DNA of 64,000 bases from Actinoallomurus spadix. Its GTDB lineage: Bacteria > Actinomycetota > Actinomycetes > Streptosporangiales > Streptosporangiaceae. The stretch is from positions 1 to 64,000 of the forward strand of contig NZ_JAMXMX010000014.1 in assembly GCF_024055725.1 (NCBI RefSeq), in the 5' to 3' direction. The position numbers and the translations under genes are program-made. Shown here piece after piece: positions 44,228 through 52,313 of the stretch. The notes below the pieces were generated by a model. The model made no database searches, was not told where the DNA came from, and saw nothing but the letters and a program-made list of their open reading frames with translations. The number at the start of each line of letters is the position of its first letter. Position 1 is the stretch's first letter.

Positions 44228-45211
44228 TCAGGCGGGACGACGCCAGGGGCCGGTCGGCGCCACCGGCCGCTGGTCGCGGGCCGCGGCGGCGCGGTGCTCG
44301 CGCGGGCTGACCCCGCGGACGCGCTTGAACGCGGCGCTCAGCGCGAAGGAGGTGCCGTATCCGACCCGCTCGGCGACCTGGCCCACGGTCAGCGCGGGGT
44401 CGCGCAGCAGGTCGGCGGCGAGCGCGAGACGCCAGGCGGTGAGGTAGGCCATCGGCGGCTGCCCGACCAGGGCGGTGAAGCGGCGGGCCAGGGCCGCCCG
44501 CGAGACGTTGACGGCGGCGGCCAGGCTCGCCACCGTCCACGGGCGCTCCGGGGCGTCGTGCAGGAGCCGCAGGACCGTGCCGACGACCGGGTCGCTCTGC
44601 GCGCGGTACCACGGAGGCGGGTCCGCCTCCGGCCGGGAGAACCACGTACGCAGGGCGGCGACCAGCAGGAGGTCGAGGAGCCGGTCGAGGACGGCGTCCT
44701 GGCCGGGCTCCTCCTTGACGACCTCCGCCGCGAGCAGGGGGACGAGCGGGCCCTCCCACGCGTCGTTCCGCAGGACGACCAGCGGGGGCAGCGCGTCCAG
44801 CAGCGGACGGCAGATCTCGCTGAGCACCTGGTAGGTGCCGGTCACCAGCACCGTGACACCCTCGGCGGCGTTCCCCCACGTGCGGACACCGAGCTCCCCC
44901 AGGTCCGCCAGGTCGCCACCGTCCGGGGTGGTGCAGCGCTGGCCGGGGTGGATGACCGCCCGCGGGGCCGTGCCGGGGTCGTCGGCGAAGGTGTACGGGT
45001 CGGGGCCGCGCAGGATCGCGACGTCGCCGGGGCCCAGCTCGGTCGCGCCGCCGCTCTCGGGGATCACCCAGGCCGTGCCGCGGACCGTCGCGACGAGCGT
45101 GAGCGGCGCCTCGTCCCGCACGCGCAGCGACCAGGGAGGTGTCAGGGAGGACCGGAGCAGGAAGGCTCCCTGCGCCCGGGGCCCGTTCAGAAGGCCGGCC
45201 ACGATGTCCAT
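44228..45211 (-). CDS. AraC-family regulator with cupin-type N-terminal domain
   Basis: 327 residues. The cupin_6-type sensor domain (about 1-195: LTLVATVRGTAWVIPESG, LGPGDVAILRGPDPY) is followed by two AraC helix-turn-helix motifs (about 215-315: VASLAAAVNVSRAALARRFT and VGQVAERVGYGTSFALSAAF). A cytoplasmic ligand-responsive activator. It is divergent from the DUF1772 membrane protein at 45292, the likely target. Confidence 0.9.
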   Translation of the reverse strand: MDIVAGLLNGPRAQGAFLLRSSLTPPWSLRVRDEAPLTLVATVRGTAWVIPESGGATELGPGDVAILRGPDPYTFADDPGTAPRAVIHPGQRCTTPDGGDLADLGELGVRTWGNAAEGVTVLVTGTYQVLSEICRPLLDALPPLVVLRNDAWEGPLVPLLAAEVVKEEPGQDAVLDRLLDLLLVAALRTWFSRPEADPPPWYRAQSDPVVGTVLRLLHDAPERPWTVASLAAAVNVSRAALARRFTALVGQPPMAYLTAWRLALAADLLRDPALTVGQVAERVGYGTSFALSAAFKRVRGVSPREHRAAAARDQRPVAPTGPWRRPA

Positions 45212-45291
45212 GCCGCGACTGTAGACGAACGCGCATGTTTCCGAGAGCTTCGGCCATGGGCCGTCTCGCTCGCGCGTCGTTCAATCGAGCC

Positions 45292-45897
45292 ATGACCCAG
45301 AAGAGCTTTCAAACCGTCCTCCTGGTGCTCGGGACCGTCACGACCGGGCTCATGGCCGGGCTGTTCGCCGCCTTCGCGTACTCGGTGATGCCCGGGCTGC
45401 GCCGCAGCTCCGACCGCGCCTTCGTCGAGGTGATGCAGAACATCAACAAGGCGATCCTCAACGGCTGGTTCATGTCCTGCTTCGTCGGATCGCTGTTCCT
45501 TCTCATCGGCGCGGCCCTCCTGGCCTGGCGCGGGCACGGCCGGCCGGCCCTCCCCTGGATCGTCGCCGCCCTGGTCCTGTATCTCGTGATGTTCTTGGTC
45601 ACGAGCGGGGTGAACGTCCCGCTCAACGACCGGCTCGCCAGGGCCGGCGACCCCCGGCACATCGCCGACCTGGCCGCCGTACGGCAGCGGTTCGAGGCCC
45701 GGTGGGTCGCCTGGAACGTCGTCCGCGCCGTCGCGAACCTCGCCGCCTTCGCCTGCCTCGTCTGGGCCCTGGTCGTGTACGGCGCGCACCGCGACGACCG
45801 GGCCTCCGCCGGCCGGTCCTCGGCGGCGACGCCGGACGTGGCGCGAACGGCGGGGTACGCGGCGCCGCACGTACCCCACGGGGACCGCGGGCTGTGA
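45292..45897 (+). CDS. DUF1772 (anthrone oxygenase-like) membrane protein
   Basis: 201 residues with four membrane helices (about 10-32, 58-80, 88-108, 145-165). The motif SGVNVPLNDRLARAG followed by RFEARWVAWNVVRAVANL is diagnostic of the DUF1772/anthrone-oxygenase group. Some members oxygenate polyketide anthrones, but most are of unknown function. The gene is divergent from the AraC regulator with an 80-bp gap, which suggests it is regulated by it. Confidence 0.8.
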   Translation: MTQKSFQTVLLVLGTVTTGLMAGLFAAFAYSVMPGLRRSSDRAFVEVMQNINKAILNGWFMSCFVGSLFLLIGAALLAWRGHGRPALPWIVAALVLYLVMFLVTSGVNVPLNDRLARAGDPRHIADLAAVRQRFEARWVAWNVVRAVANLAAFACLVWALVVYGAHRDDRASAGRSSAATPDVARTAGYAAPHVPHGDRGL

Positions 45898-45974
45898 GAG
45901 GCTGTGTCGCGGCGCGCGGACGGCCGGTCGGCGGGCGTCTCGCCGCCTCCTGCGACGATGCGAGGAGGTGGGAG

Positions 45975-46613
45975 TTGACGCGTACGGCGGACGACTTCCT
46001 CACCGTGGCCCGCTCGGCGGCGGCCCTGCTGCGCGACCCGGCGGTGGCCGAGCGGTGGAGCGGGCCGAGCGCGCTTCCCGGCTTCCGGGTCAGCGGCCTC
46101 GCCGGCCACCTCGCCTACCAGGTCCTCGCCGTCCCGCGAATCCTGGCGCAGCCGGTCCCGGCCGAGCCGACGATTCCCCTGCTGGAGCACTACGCCCGCG
46201 TCGACTGGGTCGACGCGGGCCCCGACGCCGAGATCAACGTCCGCATCCGGCAGGGCGGCGAGGAGGCCGCCGCCGGCGGGCCGGAGGCGCTGGCGGCGGA
46301 GGTCGACGCCGTCATCGAACGGTCAGCGGCCGGCCTCGCGTCCGCGCCGGACCGGCCGGTGCGCATCCCCTTCTGGGGGCCGTGGTCGCTGACGCTGGAC
46401 GACCTGCTGATCACCCGGACGATGGAGCTGGCGGTCCACTCGGACGACCTCGCGGTCAGCGTCGGGATCCCGGCCCCCGAACTCCCCGAAAGCGCCGCCG
46501 AAACGGTGATCGGCCTGCTGACCCGCCTGGCCGTACGCCGGCACGGCCCGACCGGCGTGCTGCGCGCGCTGAGCCGCGCCGAGCGGGCCCCGGCCACGAT
46601 CGCGGCGTTCTGA
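45975..46613 (+). CDS. Mycothiol-dependent maleylpyruvate isomerase-family (DinB-like) protein
   Basis: 212 residues from TTG 45975, chosen because GAGGAGGTGGGAG precedes it. A four-helix DinB-type fold: SALPGFRVSGLAGHLAYQVL (metal-binding His), then RTMELAVHSDDLAVSVGI with the second His/Asp cluster. These cytoplasmic actinobacterial proteins use mycothiol or a divalent metal for isomerase or transferase reactions; substrate unknown. A broken relative lies at 58923. Confidence 0.8.
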   Translation: MTRTADDFLTVARSAAALLRDPAVAERWSGPSALPGFRVSGLAGHLAYQVLAVPRILAQPVPAEPTIPLLEHYARVDWVDAGPDAEINVRIRQGGEEAAAGGPEALAAEVDAVIERSAAGLASAPDRPVRIPFWGPWSLTLDDLLITRTMELAVHSDDLAVSVGIPAPELPESAAETVIGLLTRLAVRRHGPTGVLRALSRAERAPATIAAF

Positions 46614-46650
46614 CGGCCGGATGCCGAGCGAGAGCAGAAAGGATCGACGG

Positions 46651-47358
46651 ATGGACGACAAGGAACTCCGGCGGCGCTTCGAGACGCTGACCACCGCGCA
46701 TGCGGCGGACGCGTGCATCCGCGCCGGCCTGCCCGTGCGGTGCGCCCCCGCCGCGATGAGCGCCGTCGAGCCCGGAACCCGCCTGCTGGGCCGCGCGCGT
46801 CCCGCCCGGCACCTCGGCAGCGTCGACATCTTCCTGGAGGCGTTCGAGGAGGCCGCGCCCGGCGAGGTGCTGGTGGTCGACAACGGCGGGCGTCTCGACG
46901 AGGCGTGCGTCGGCGACCTGGTCGTCCTGGAGGCGGCGGCCGCCGGCCTCACGGGCATCGTGATCTGGGGTCTGCACCGCGACACCGCCGACATCCGCGC
47001 GATCGGGCTGCCGCTCTTCAGCCTGGGGGCGATCTCGACCGGCCCGCTCAGCCTCCGTGACCGGCCCGCCGGCGCGCTCAGGTCGGCCACCGTCGGCGAC
47101 CAGGTCGTGAGCGCGGACGACCTCGTGCTCGGCGACGACGACGGCGTGCTGTTCGTCCCGGCCGCCGACGCCGAGCGCCTCCTGACGATCGCCGAGCGCA
47201 TCCGCGACACCGAACGCGCGCAGGCGGAGCGGATCCGCGCGGGCGTCACCCTGCGCGAGCAGGTCGGCTTCGCCGCCTACCTCGCCGCGCGCCGCGAGAC
47301 GCCGTCGCTGACGTTCCGCGAGCACCTGCGCTCCGTGGGCGGCGCCATCGAGGAGTGA
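46651..47358 (+). CDS. RraA/HMG-CHA aldolase-family protein
   Basis: 235 residues. RraA-fold motifs are APGEVLVVDNGGRLDEACVGDLVVL and GIVIWGLHRDTADI, where G-x20-R-D forms the metal/oxyanion site of class II pyruvate aldolases. Many actinomycete members are annotated as demethylmenaquinone methyltransferase in error. Either oxaloacetate decarboxylase/HMG aldolase activity or RNase E regulation is possible. ATG 46651 follows GAAAGGATCGACGG, and an ATG at 46621 is upstream in frame. Only 37 bp after the preceding gene, so likely co-transcribed. Confidence 0.85.
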   Translation: MDDKELRRRFETLTTAHAADACIRAGLPVRCAPAAMSAVEPGTRLLGRARPARHLGSVDIFLEAFEEAAPGEVLVVDNGGRLDEACVGDLVVLEAAAAGLTGIVIWGLHRDTADIRAIGLPLFSLGAISTGPLSLRDRPAGALRSATVGDQVVSADDLVLGDDDGVLFVPAADAERLLTIAERIRDTERAQAERIRAGVTLREQVGFAAYLAARRETPSLTFREHLRSVGGAIEE

Positions 47359-47382
47359 ACACGCACCCCGGGAGGGGAACGC

Positions 47383-49335
47383 TCAGAGCTCCACCTGGGT
47401 CCCCATGACGACGGTGCGCCCCTCCGGCAGGCGGAAGTACTCGGCGGGGCTCGCGGCGTTGTTCGCCAGGGTGAGGAACAACCGCTTGCGCCACCGGCTC
47501 ATGCCCGGTTCCCGGGTGAGGCGCAGCGTGCCGCGCGACAGGAAGTACGAGGCGTGGTCGGGGTCGATGTCGAGCAGTTCGGCGTCCCGGGCCTCCGCCT
47601 GGGAGGCGGCGAGCCGCAGGGCCCCGGGGATGTCCTGGTCGTCCTGGAACCCGTACTTGATCGTGAGGTGCACGATCCCGTCGTCCCGGTAGCCCAGGTC
47701 GTCGACGACGATCCGCTGCTCTCGCGGAACGTGCGGGATGTTCTCGTACGTCACCGAGACGATCACGACGTGCTCGTGGACGACGTGGTTGTGGTCCAGG
47801 TTCGCCCGCAGCGCCAGGGGCGTGGTCTCCTTCCCCGGGTGCGGGAAGACCGCGGTGCCGGGCACGCGCGGCACCTTCGCCGTGCGCAGCTTCCGCACGA
47901 GCTCGGGCAGCGCGCCCTCCTTCTCGGCCCGGCGGGCCGTGACGATCTCCCGGCCCCGTTCCCACGTCTTCATGACGGTGAACACGGACACCGCGATCAG
48001 CAGGGGCAGCCAGCCGCCGTGCGTGACCTTCGTCAGGTTGGCCGCGAAGTAGGTGATCTCGGCGCCGCCGATGACCACGCCGATCAGCACGAGCCGCCAC
48101 GCCGGCCACCGCCACTGGGCCCGGGCGATGACCAGGAAGAGGATCGTCGTGATGATGAGGGTCCCGGTGACCGCCACGCCGTACGCCGTCGCCAGGTGCT
48201 CCGACGACTTGAACCCGAACATCAGCGCGAGCACGCCGATGAACAGGATCCAGTTGACCGCCGGGACGTACACCTGCCCGATCTCGCGCGGCGAGGTGTG
48301 CCGGATCCGCAGGTACGGCAGGAAGCCGAGCCGTACGGCCTGCCGGGAGACCGAGAACGCCCCGGTGATCACGGCCTGGGAGGCGATCACCGTCGCCACG
48401 GTCGCGAGGATCACCATCGGCAGCCGTGCCCAGCCCGGCAGCAGCAGGAAGAACGGATTCGCGACGCTCTTGGGGTCGCGCAGGATCAGCGCGCCCTGGC
48501 CCAGGTAGTTCAGCGTCAGGGCCGGGAAGACCACGCCGAACCAGGCGCGCCGGATCGGACCGCGGCCGAAGTGCCCCATGTCGGCGTACAGCGCCTCGGC
48601 GCCGGTGATCGCCAGGACGACCGCGCCCATCGCGATGAAGGCGATGTAGGGGTGGTCGAGTATGAAGGCGCCGGCGTACGTCGGCGACAGCCCGAGCAGG
48701 ATGCGCGGTCTCCGGACCACCTCGCCGAGCCCCGCGAGGGCGATCGCCGCGAACCAGAGCACCATGACCGGCCCGAACAGGTTGCCGACGCGGTGCGTGC
48801 CCCAGCGCTGCGCGAGGAACAGCAGGGTGAGGATCGCCGCCGCGATCGGCAGGACCAGGTGGGAGACGGCGGGGCTGGAGACCTTGAGGCCCTCCACCGC
48901 CGACAGCACCGAGATCGCCGGCGTGATCACGCTGTCGCCGTAGAAGAGCGAGGCGCCGAACACGCCGAGCGCCATCGCCACCACGGCCCTGCCGCGCACG
49001 CCGCCGAGCACCCGCCGCACCAGTGCGGCCAGCGCCATCACGCCGCCCTCGCCCTCGTTGTCGGCGCGCAGGATGAAGATGACGTACTTCACGGAAACGA
49101 TCAGCGTGACGGACCAGAACACCAGGGAGATCACGCCGTAGACGTCGCCGCTCGTCGGGCGGACGGCCCCGTTGTCGATGCGGAACACGGTCTGGAGGGA
49201 GTAGAGCGGGCTGGTGCCGATGTCGCCGTAGACGACACCGAGGGCACCCAGCATCAACGCCAGGAGTCCGGACCGGTGCTCGGAGGCGCCCGGCCCGGAC
49301 TTCGACGCGGTGTCCCGCACCGCAGAATCGGCCAT
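47383..49335 (-). CDS. kup: Kup-type potassium uptake protein
   Basis: 650 residues: twelve predicted membrane helices to about residue 440, with the Kup signature ALGVVYGDIGTSPLYSLQTVF near the N-terminus. FYGDSVITPAISVLSAVEGL and YADMGHFGRGPIRRAW are also present. A 200-residue cytoplasmic C-terminal domain ends in VVMGTQVEL. It is a proton-coupled K+ importer in the plasma membrane. The start at 49335 is chosen over 49371 because family homology begins at MADSAV. It is 76 bp downstream of the OYE gene on the same strand. Confidence 0.95.
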   Translation of the reverse strand: MADSAVRDTASKSGPGASEHRSGLLALMLGALGVVYGDIGTSPLYSLQTVFRIDNGAVRPTSGDVYGVISLVFWSVTLIVSVKYVIFILRADNEGEGGVMALAALVRRVLGGVRGRAVVAMALGVFGASLFYGDSVITPAISVLSAVEGLKVSSPAVSHLVLPIAAAILTLLFLAQRWGTHRVGNLFGPVMVLWFAAIALAGLGEVVRRPRILLGLSPTYAGAFILDHPYIAFIAMGAVVLAITGAEALYADMGHFGRGPIRRAWFGVVFPALTLNYLGQGALILRDPKSVANPFFLLLPGWARLPMVILATVATVIASQAVITGAFSVSRQAVRLGFLPYLRIRHTSPREIGQVYVPAVNWILFIGVLALMFGFKSSEHLATAYGVAVTGTLIITTILFLVIARAQWRWPAWRLVLIGVVIGGAEITYFAANLTKVTHGGWLPLLIAVSVFTVMKTWERGREIVTARRAEKEGALPELVRKLRTAKVPRVPGTAVFPHPGKETTPLALRANLDHNHVVHEHVVIVSVTYENIPHVPREQRIVVDDLGYRDDGIVHLTIKYGFQDDQDIPGALRLAASQAEARDAELLDIDPDHASYFLSRGTLRLTREPGMSRWRKRLFLTLANNAASPAEYFRLPEGRTVVMGTQVEL

Positions 49336-49411
49336 GAGCCCATACCTACCTGACCGCGGGAAGGACCGCACACTCGGGTGGCGGATGGCCGGGCGGCCAC
49401 TGCCGGCCGGG

Positions 49412-50485
49412 TCAGGCCGCGTGCTGGTAGGTGGAGTAGGTCAGGTATCCCTTGTCGCCGCCCTGGTAGTACGTGGCCTCGTCGACGGGGGCGATCGGGA
49501 GCCCGATGCGCAGCCGCTCGACCAGGTCGGGGTTGGCGAGGAACGCGCGCCCGAAGCTGATGAGCTCGGCCCCGAGCCCGAGCCAGTGGTCGGCGTCCTC
49601 CCGGCCGGTCTGCTTCGGCCCCATCGGAAGGACCGGGTTCATGATCAGGGTGCCCGGCCACGCACGGCGCAGGCCGACCAGCACGTCCTCGTCGGCGGTG
49701 GCCTCGACGTGGACGTACGCGATCTCCAGCCGGGCCAGTTCGGTCAGCAGCGCGGCGTAGAGCTCGGGAACGTCGGTCTCCTCGACCCCCCAGAACGTGC
49801 CGCCCGGGGAGAGACGGATGCCGGTCCTGGCGGCGCCGACGGCCTCGACGGTCGCGGTCACCGCCTCGACCGCGAACCGGATCCGGTTGGCGACCGGGCC
49901 TCCGTAGCGGTCCGTGCGCAGGTTGGCGTTGGACGAGAGGAACTGCGAGATCAGGTAGCCGTTGGCGCCGTGCAGCTCCACACCGTCGAACCCGGCGTCG
50001 ACGGCCCGGCGCGCGGCCTCGGCGTACGACCGTGCGTGCTCGGGCACCTCGGCGGTCTCCAGGGCGCGTGGTACGGGCGCGGGTTGCGGCCCGGCCGGGG
50101 TGAACACGTCACCGACGGCGGGGACGGCCGAGGGCCCGACCGGCTGGAAGCCGGTGGTGTCGGGGTGTGAGACCCGCCCGCCGTGCATGATCTGGGCGAA
50201 GATCCGCCCGCCGTTGACGTGCACGGCGTCCGTCACGGGCCGCCAGGAGGCGACCTGCTCGTCGGTGTGCAGTCCCGGCGTGCCGGGGTTGGACTGCCCG
50301 ATCAGGCTCGGCTGCACGCCCTCGCTGATGATCAGGCCGGCCGTCGCCCGCTGGGCGTAGTACGTGGCCATGGACGGCGTCGCCAGGCCCCCGGCGGCGG
50401 CCCGGACCCGCGTCATCGGCGCCATCACCAGCCGGTTCGGCAGCGTCAGGTCACCGAGCCGGTAGCTGCTGAAGAGGGACGTCAT
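49412..50485 (-). CDS. Old Yellow Enzyme-family alkene/NADPH reductase
   Basis: 357 residues, a complete OYE TIM barrel: LPNRLVMAPMTRVRA, IFAQIMHGGRVSHP, the substrate His-x2-Asn in VELHGANGYLISQFLS, RTDRYGGPVANRIRF and the C-terminal FGRAFLANPDLVERL. It reduces activated C=C bonds or nitro compounds with FMN and NAD(P)H in the cytoplasm. It is divergent from a MerR regulator with a MerR-type promoter in between, so it is likely induced by an electrophile. Confidence 0.95.
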   Translation of the reverse strand: MTSLFSSYRLGDLTLPNRLVMAPMTRVRAAAGGLATPSMATYYAQRATAGLIISEGVQPSLIGQSNPGTPGLHTDEQVASWRPVTDAVHVNGGRIFAQIMHGGRVSHPDTTGFQPVGPSAVPAVGDVFTPAGPQPAPVPRALETAEVPEHARSYAEAARRAVDAGFDGVELHGANGYLISQFLSSNANLRTDRYGGPVANRIRFAVEAVTATVEAVGAARTGIRLSPGGTFWGVEETDVPELYAALLTELARLEIAYVHVEATADEDVLVGLRRAWPGTLIMNPVLPMGPKQTGREDADHWLGLGAELISFGRAFLANPDLVERLRIGLPIAPVDEATYYQGGDKGYLTYSTYQHAA

Positions 50486-50532
50486 CTCAGGACTCCTTCG
50501 CTCCGCCGTGCCCGGATCTCGGGCACGGCGAT

Positions 50533-50564
50533 ACGCTAAAACCTGACATTGACGTCAGAGGCAA
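50533..50564 (-). promoter_or_regulatory. MerR-type promoter with long spacer
   Basis: On the minus strand toward the OYE gene: TTGCCT (50564-50559), a 20-bp spacer and TAGCGT (50538-50533). The spacer contains the dyad CTGAC-attgac-GTCAG (50543-50558). A 19-20 bp spacer with a central dyad is the hallmark of MerR-activated promoters. Confidence 0.55.
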
Positions 50565-50599
50565 GCGTTGTGGCGCGAGTCACAGCCGGAGGAGACGAC

Positions 50600-50977
50600 A
50601 TGCGCATCGGAGAACTCGCCGCACGGGCCGGCGTCAGCGTCCGGTCTCTGCGCTACTACGAGGAGCAGGGCCTGCTCAGGAGCACCCGCAGCACCAGCGG
50701 GCAGCGGCACTACACGGAGGAGGAGGTCGAGCGGGTCACGTTCATCCAGCGGATGTACGCCGCGGGCCTGTCCAGCCGCACCATCGCCGAAGTGCTGCCC
50801 TGCGTCGAGACGCCCAGCGAGGAGCACTCCGACGCCGCGCTGGAGCGGATGGCGCAGGAACGCGACCGGCTCTCCGAGCACATCGCCGAGCTCACCCGCA
50901 CCCGGGACAAGCTCGACGAGCTGGTGGCCGTCGCCCGAGCGTACCGCGAGAGCCTCCGCCTGCCGGCCGCCGGCTGA
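50600..50977 (+). CDS. MerR-family regulator
   Basis: 125 residues. The winged helix-turn-helix RIGELAARAGVSVRSLRYYE is followed by QGLLRSTRSTSGQRHYTEEE. A coiled-coil dimerisation helix (about 80-115) comes next, with a short C-terminus. Two features suggest sensing: Cys67 in IAEVLPCVET, possibly redox or electrophile responsive (inferred), and its position opposite the OYE gene. ATG follows GGAGGAGACGAC. Confidence 0.92.
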   Translation: MRIGELAARAGVSVRSLRYYEEQGLLRSTRSTSGQRHYTEEEVERVTFIQRMYAAGLSSRTIAEVLPCVETPSEEHSDAALERMAQERDRLSEHIAELTRTRDKLDELVAVARAYRESLRLPAAG

Positions 50978-51032
50978 TCGCCTCGGCGCGGCGCACCGAA
51001 ACGATCGAGCCGGCGGCCCGCGCACACCCCGC

Positions 51033-51410
51033 TCAGCCGCGCCGGAAGTAGTGCCCCTGCTCCAGGTCATCGAGGAGGCCCGGATGCGCCGGCTCCCACC
51101 CGAGCGTCTTGCGCGTCACCTCGCTGGAGGCCGGGTTGTCCACGCCCACGGCGGGACCGAGGAAGGCGAGGCGCTCGGTGGCGTCCGCCGCGGAGATGCT
51201 CGCCGTGGAAACGCCGAGGCCGCGTCCGATGGCCGCCGCGATGTCACGGAAGGGGATGCCCCCGTCCCCCACGTACGCCGACACGCCTGCCTGACGGGCG
51301 ATGCCGATCAGGATGTTCACGAAGCCGTGGTGGTCGAGCGGGCTGTGCACGATCGGGGGCAGCCGGACGACGGAGGACCGCACGCCGTGCTCGGCGAGCC
51401 CGGTCACGCC
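51033..51410 (-). pseudogene. Remnant of an extended SDR/NAD-epimerase-like gene
   Basis: The frame encodes only the C-terminal half of an SDR family oxidoreductase (LAEHGVRSSVVRLPPIVHS, GFVNILIGIARQAGVSAYVG, then GIPFRDIAAAIGRGLGVS and SSEVTRKTLGWEPAHPGLLD). The N-terminal Rossmann half is missing. In addition YVGDG joins directly to GIPFRD, where relatives have about 35-40 residues (the dimer/active-site linker), so there is an internal deletion. Upstream sequence to 51503 is in frame but non-homologous. Classed as a pseudogene. Confidence 0.65.
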
Positions 51411-51444
51411 GTCGCGGTCCGCGACCGGACATCGCGAGCAGCGA

Positions 51445-51579
51445 TTACGACAACTCCGCCGCACGTGGGGGCGTCGACCGTATGGGCAGGTCGAGATCGA
51501 CACCTCCGACCGCCTCGAAAAGCTCGAGAAGCGCCGTGATGAGGCCCTCGGACTCGCCCACCTCCATATTGTCCGACAC
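51445..51579 (-). CDS. Possible small ORF/gene remnant, 44 residues
   Basis: A GTG at 51579 opens a frame to a TAA at 51445: SDNMEVGESEGLITALLELF, then EAVGGVDLDLPIRS. Codon bias is plausible and an amphipathic helix is visible, but I recognise no family and no convincing ribosome site. It might be the start of a truncated gene whose rest was lost with the SDR N-terminus. Confidence 0.3.
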   Translation of the reverse strand: MSDNMEVGESEGLITALLELFEAVGGVDLDLPIRSTPPRAAELS

Positions 51580-51601
51580 TAGCGTCCAACGAAGGCGGGC
51601 G

Positions 51602-52252
51602 CTAAGCCGCCGGGCGGGGGCGGAGGCCGTCGAAGGCGACCTTCGTGACGGCGTCCGCGAGGTCGGGGCCGCCGATGTCGCCGCCGTGCGGGCGGTACCA
51701 CTCGATCAGTGAGTTGACCATGCCGAACAGCAGGCGGGCGGTGGTGGCCGGGTCGACGTCGCTCCGCAGGTCGCCGTCGGCGACGGCGTCGGCGACGAGG
51801 CCGGCCACGATGCGGTCGAACTCCCGCCGCCGTTCGAGGGCGTCCCGCTCGACCTGGGTGTTGCCGCGCACCCGCAGCAGCAGCGTGACGAACGGCAGCC
51901 GGTCGACCAGGACGGTCACACTGCCCCGTACGAGGTGCTCCAGGCGGTCGACCGCACGCCCGGGGACGGAGTCCAGCTCGCCGACCAGCGCGAACAGCCC
52001 GTCGAGGGCGCGGTCGACGGCCAGCCGCAGCAGCTCCTGTTTGCCCGGGACGTGGTGGTAGATCGCGGCCTTGGTGACGCCGAGCTCACGGGCGAGGTCG
52101 TCCATGCTCGTGCCGTCGAAGCCGCGCTCGTTGAACAGGCCGACCGCGACCCGCAGCAGGGACTCCCGGTCGTAGCCGGGCCGGCCCCGCCGGGTCCTCC
52201 GCCCCGCCGTCCCGGCCGTACGGTCCCCCGGTCGCCCTCTTCCCTCCACCAT
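51602..52252 (-). CDS. TetR-family regulator, probable PaaR-type repressor of the paa operon
   Basis: 216 residues: an Arg-rich N-terminus, then a helix-turn-helix (about 27-75, VAVGLFNERGFDGTSMDDLA and GVTKAAIYHHVPGKQELLRL) and a C-terminal ligand domain. It is divergent from paaZ with a 61-bp AT-rich gap containing a partial palindrome. By position it likely represses phenylacetate genes and responds to phenylacetyl-CoA, as PaaR proteins do in other bacteria. Position-based inference. Confidence 0.85.
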   Translation of the reverse strand: MVEGRGRPGDRTAGTAGRRTRRGRPGYDRESLLRVAVGLFNERGFDGTSMDDLARELGVTKAAIYHHVPGKQELLRLAVDRALDGLFALVGELDSVPGRAVDRLEHLVRGSVTVLVDRLPFVTLLLRVRGNTQVERDALERRREFDRIVAGLVADAVADGDLRSDVDPATTARLLFGMVNSLIEWYRPHGGDIGGPDLADAVTKVAFDGLRPRPAA

Positions 52253-52272
52253 GGTCGCACGGTAGCATTAAT

Positions 52273-52293
52273 TACCTACCATTCGGTCAGTTA
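52273..52293. promoter_or_regulatory. Partial palindrome, putative PaaR operator
   Basis: The 21-bp stretch TACCTACC-ATT-CGGTCAGTTA is symmetrical at several positions (TAxCT...AGxTA). It lies in the AT-richest part of the gap between the TetR gene and paaZ, 21 bp before the paaZ ATG. Confidence 0.5.
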
Positions 52294-52313
52294 TTCCTCT
52301 GGAGGCCGGCTCG

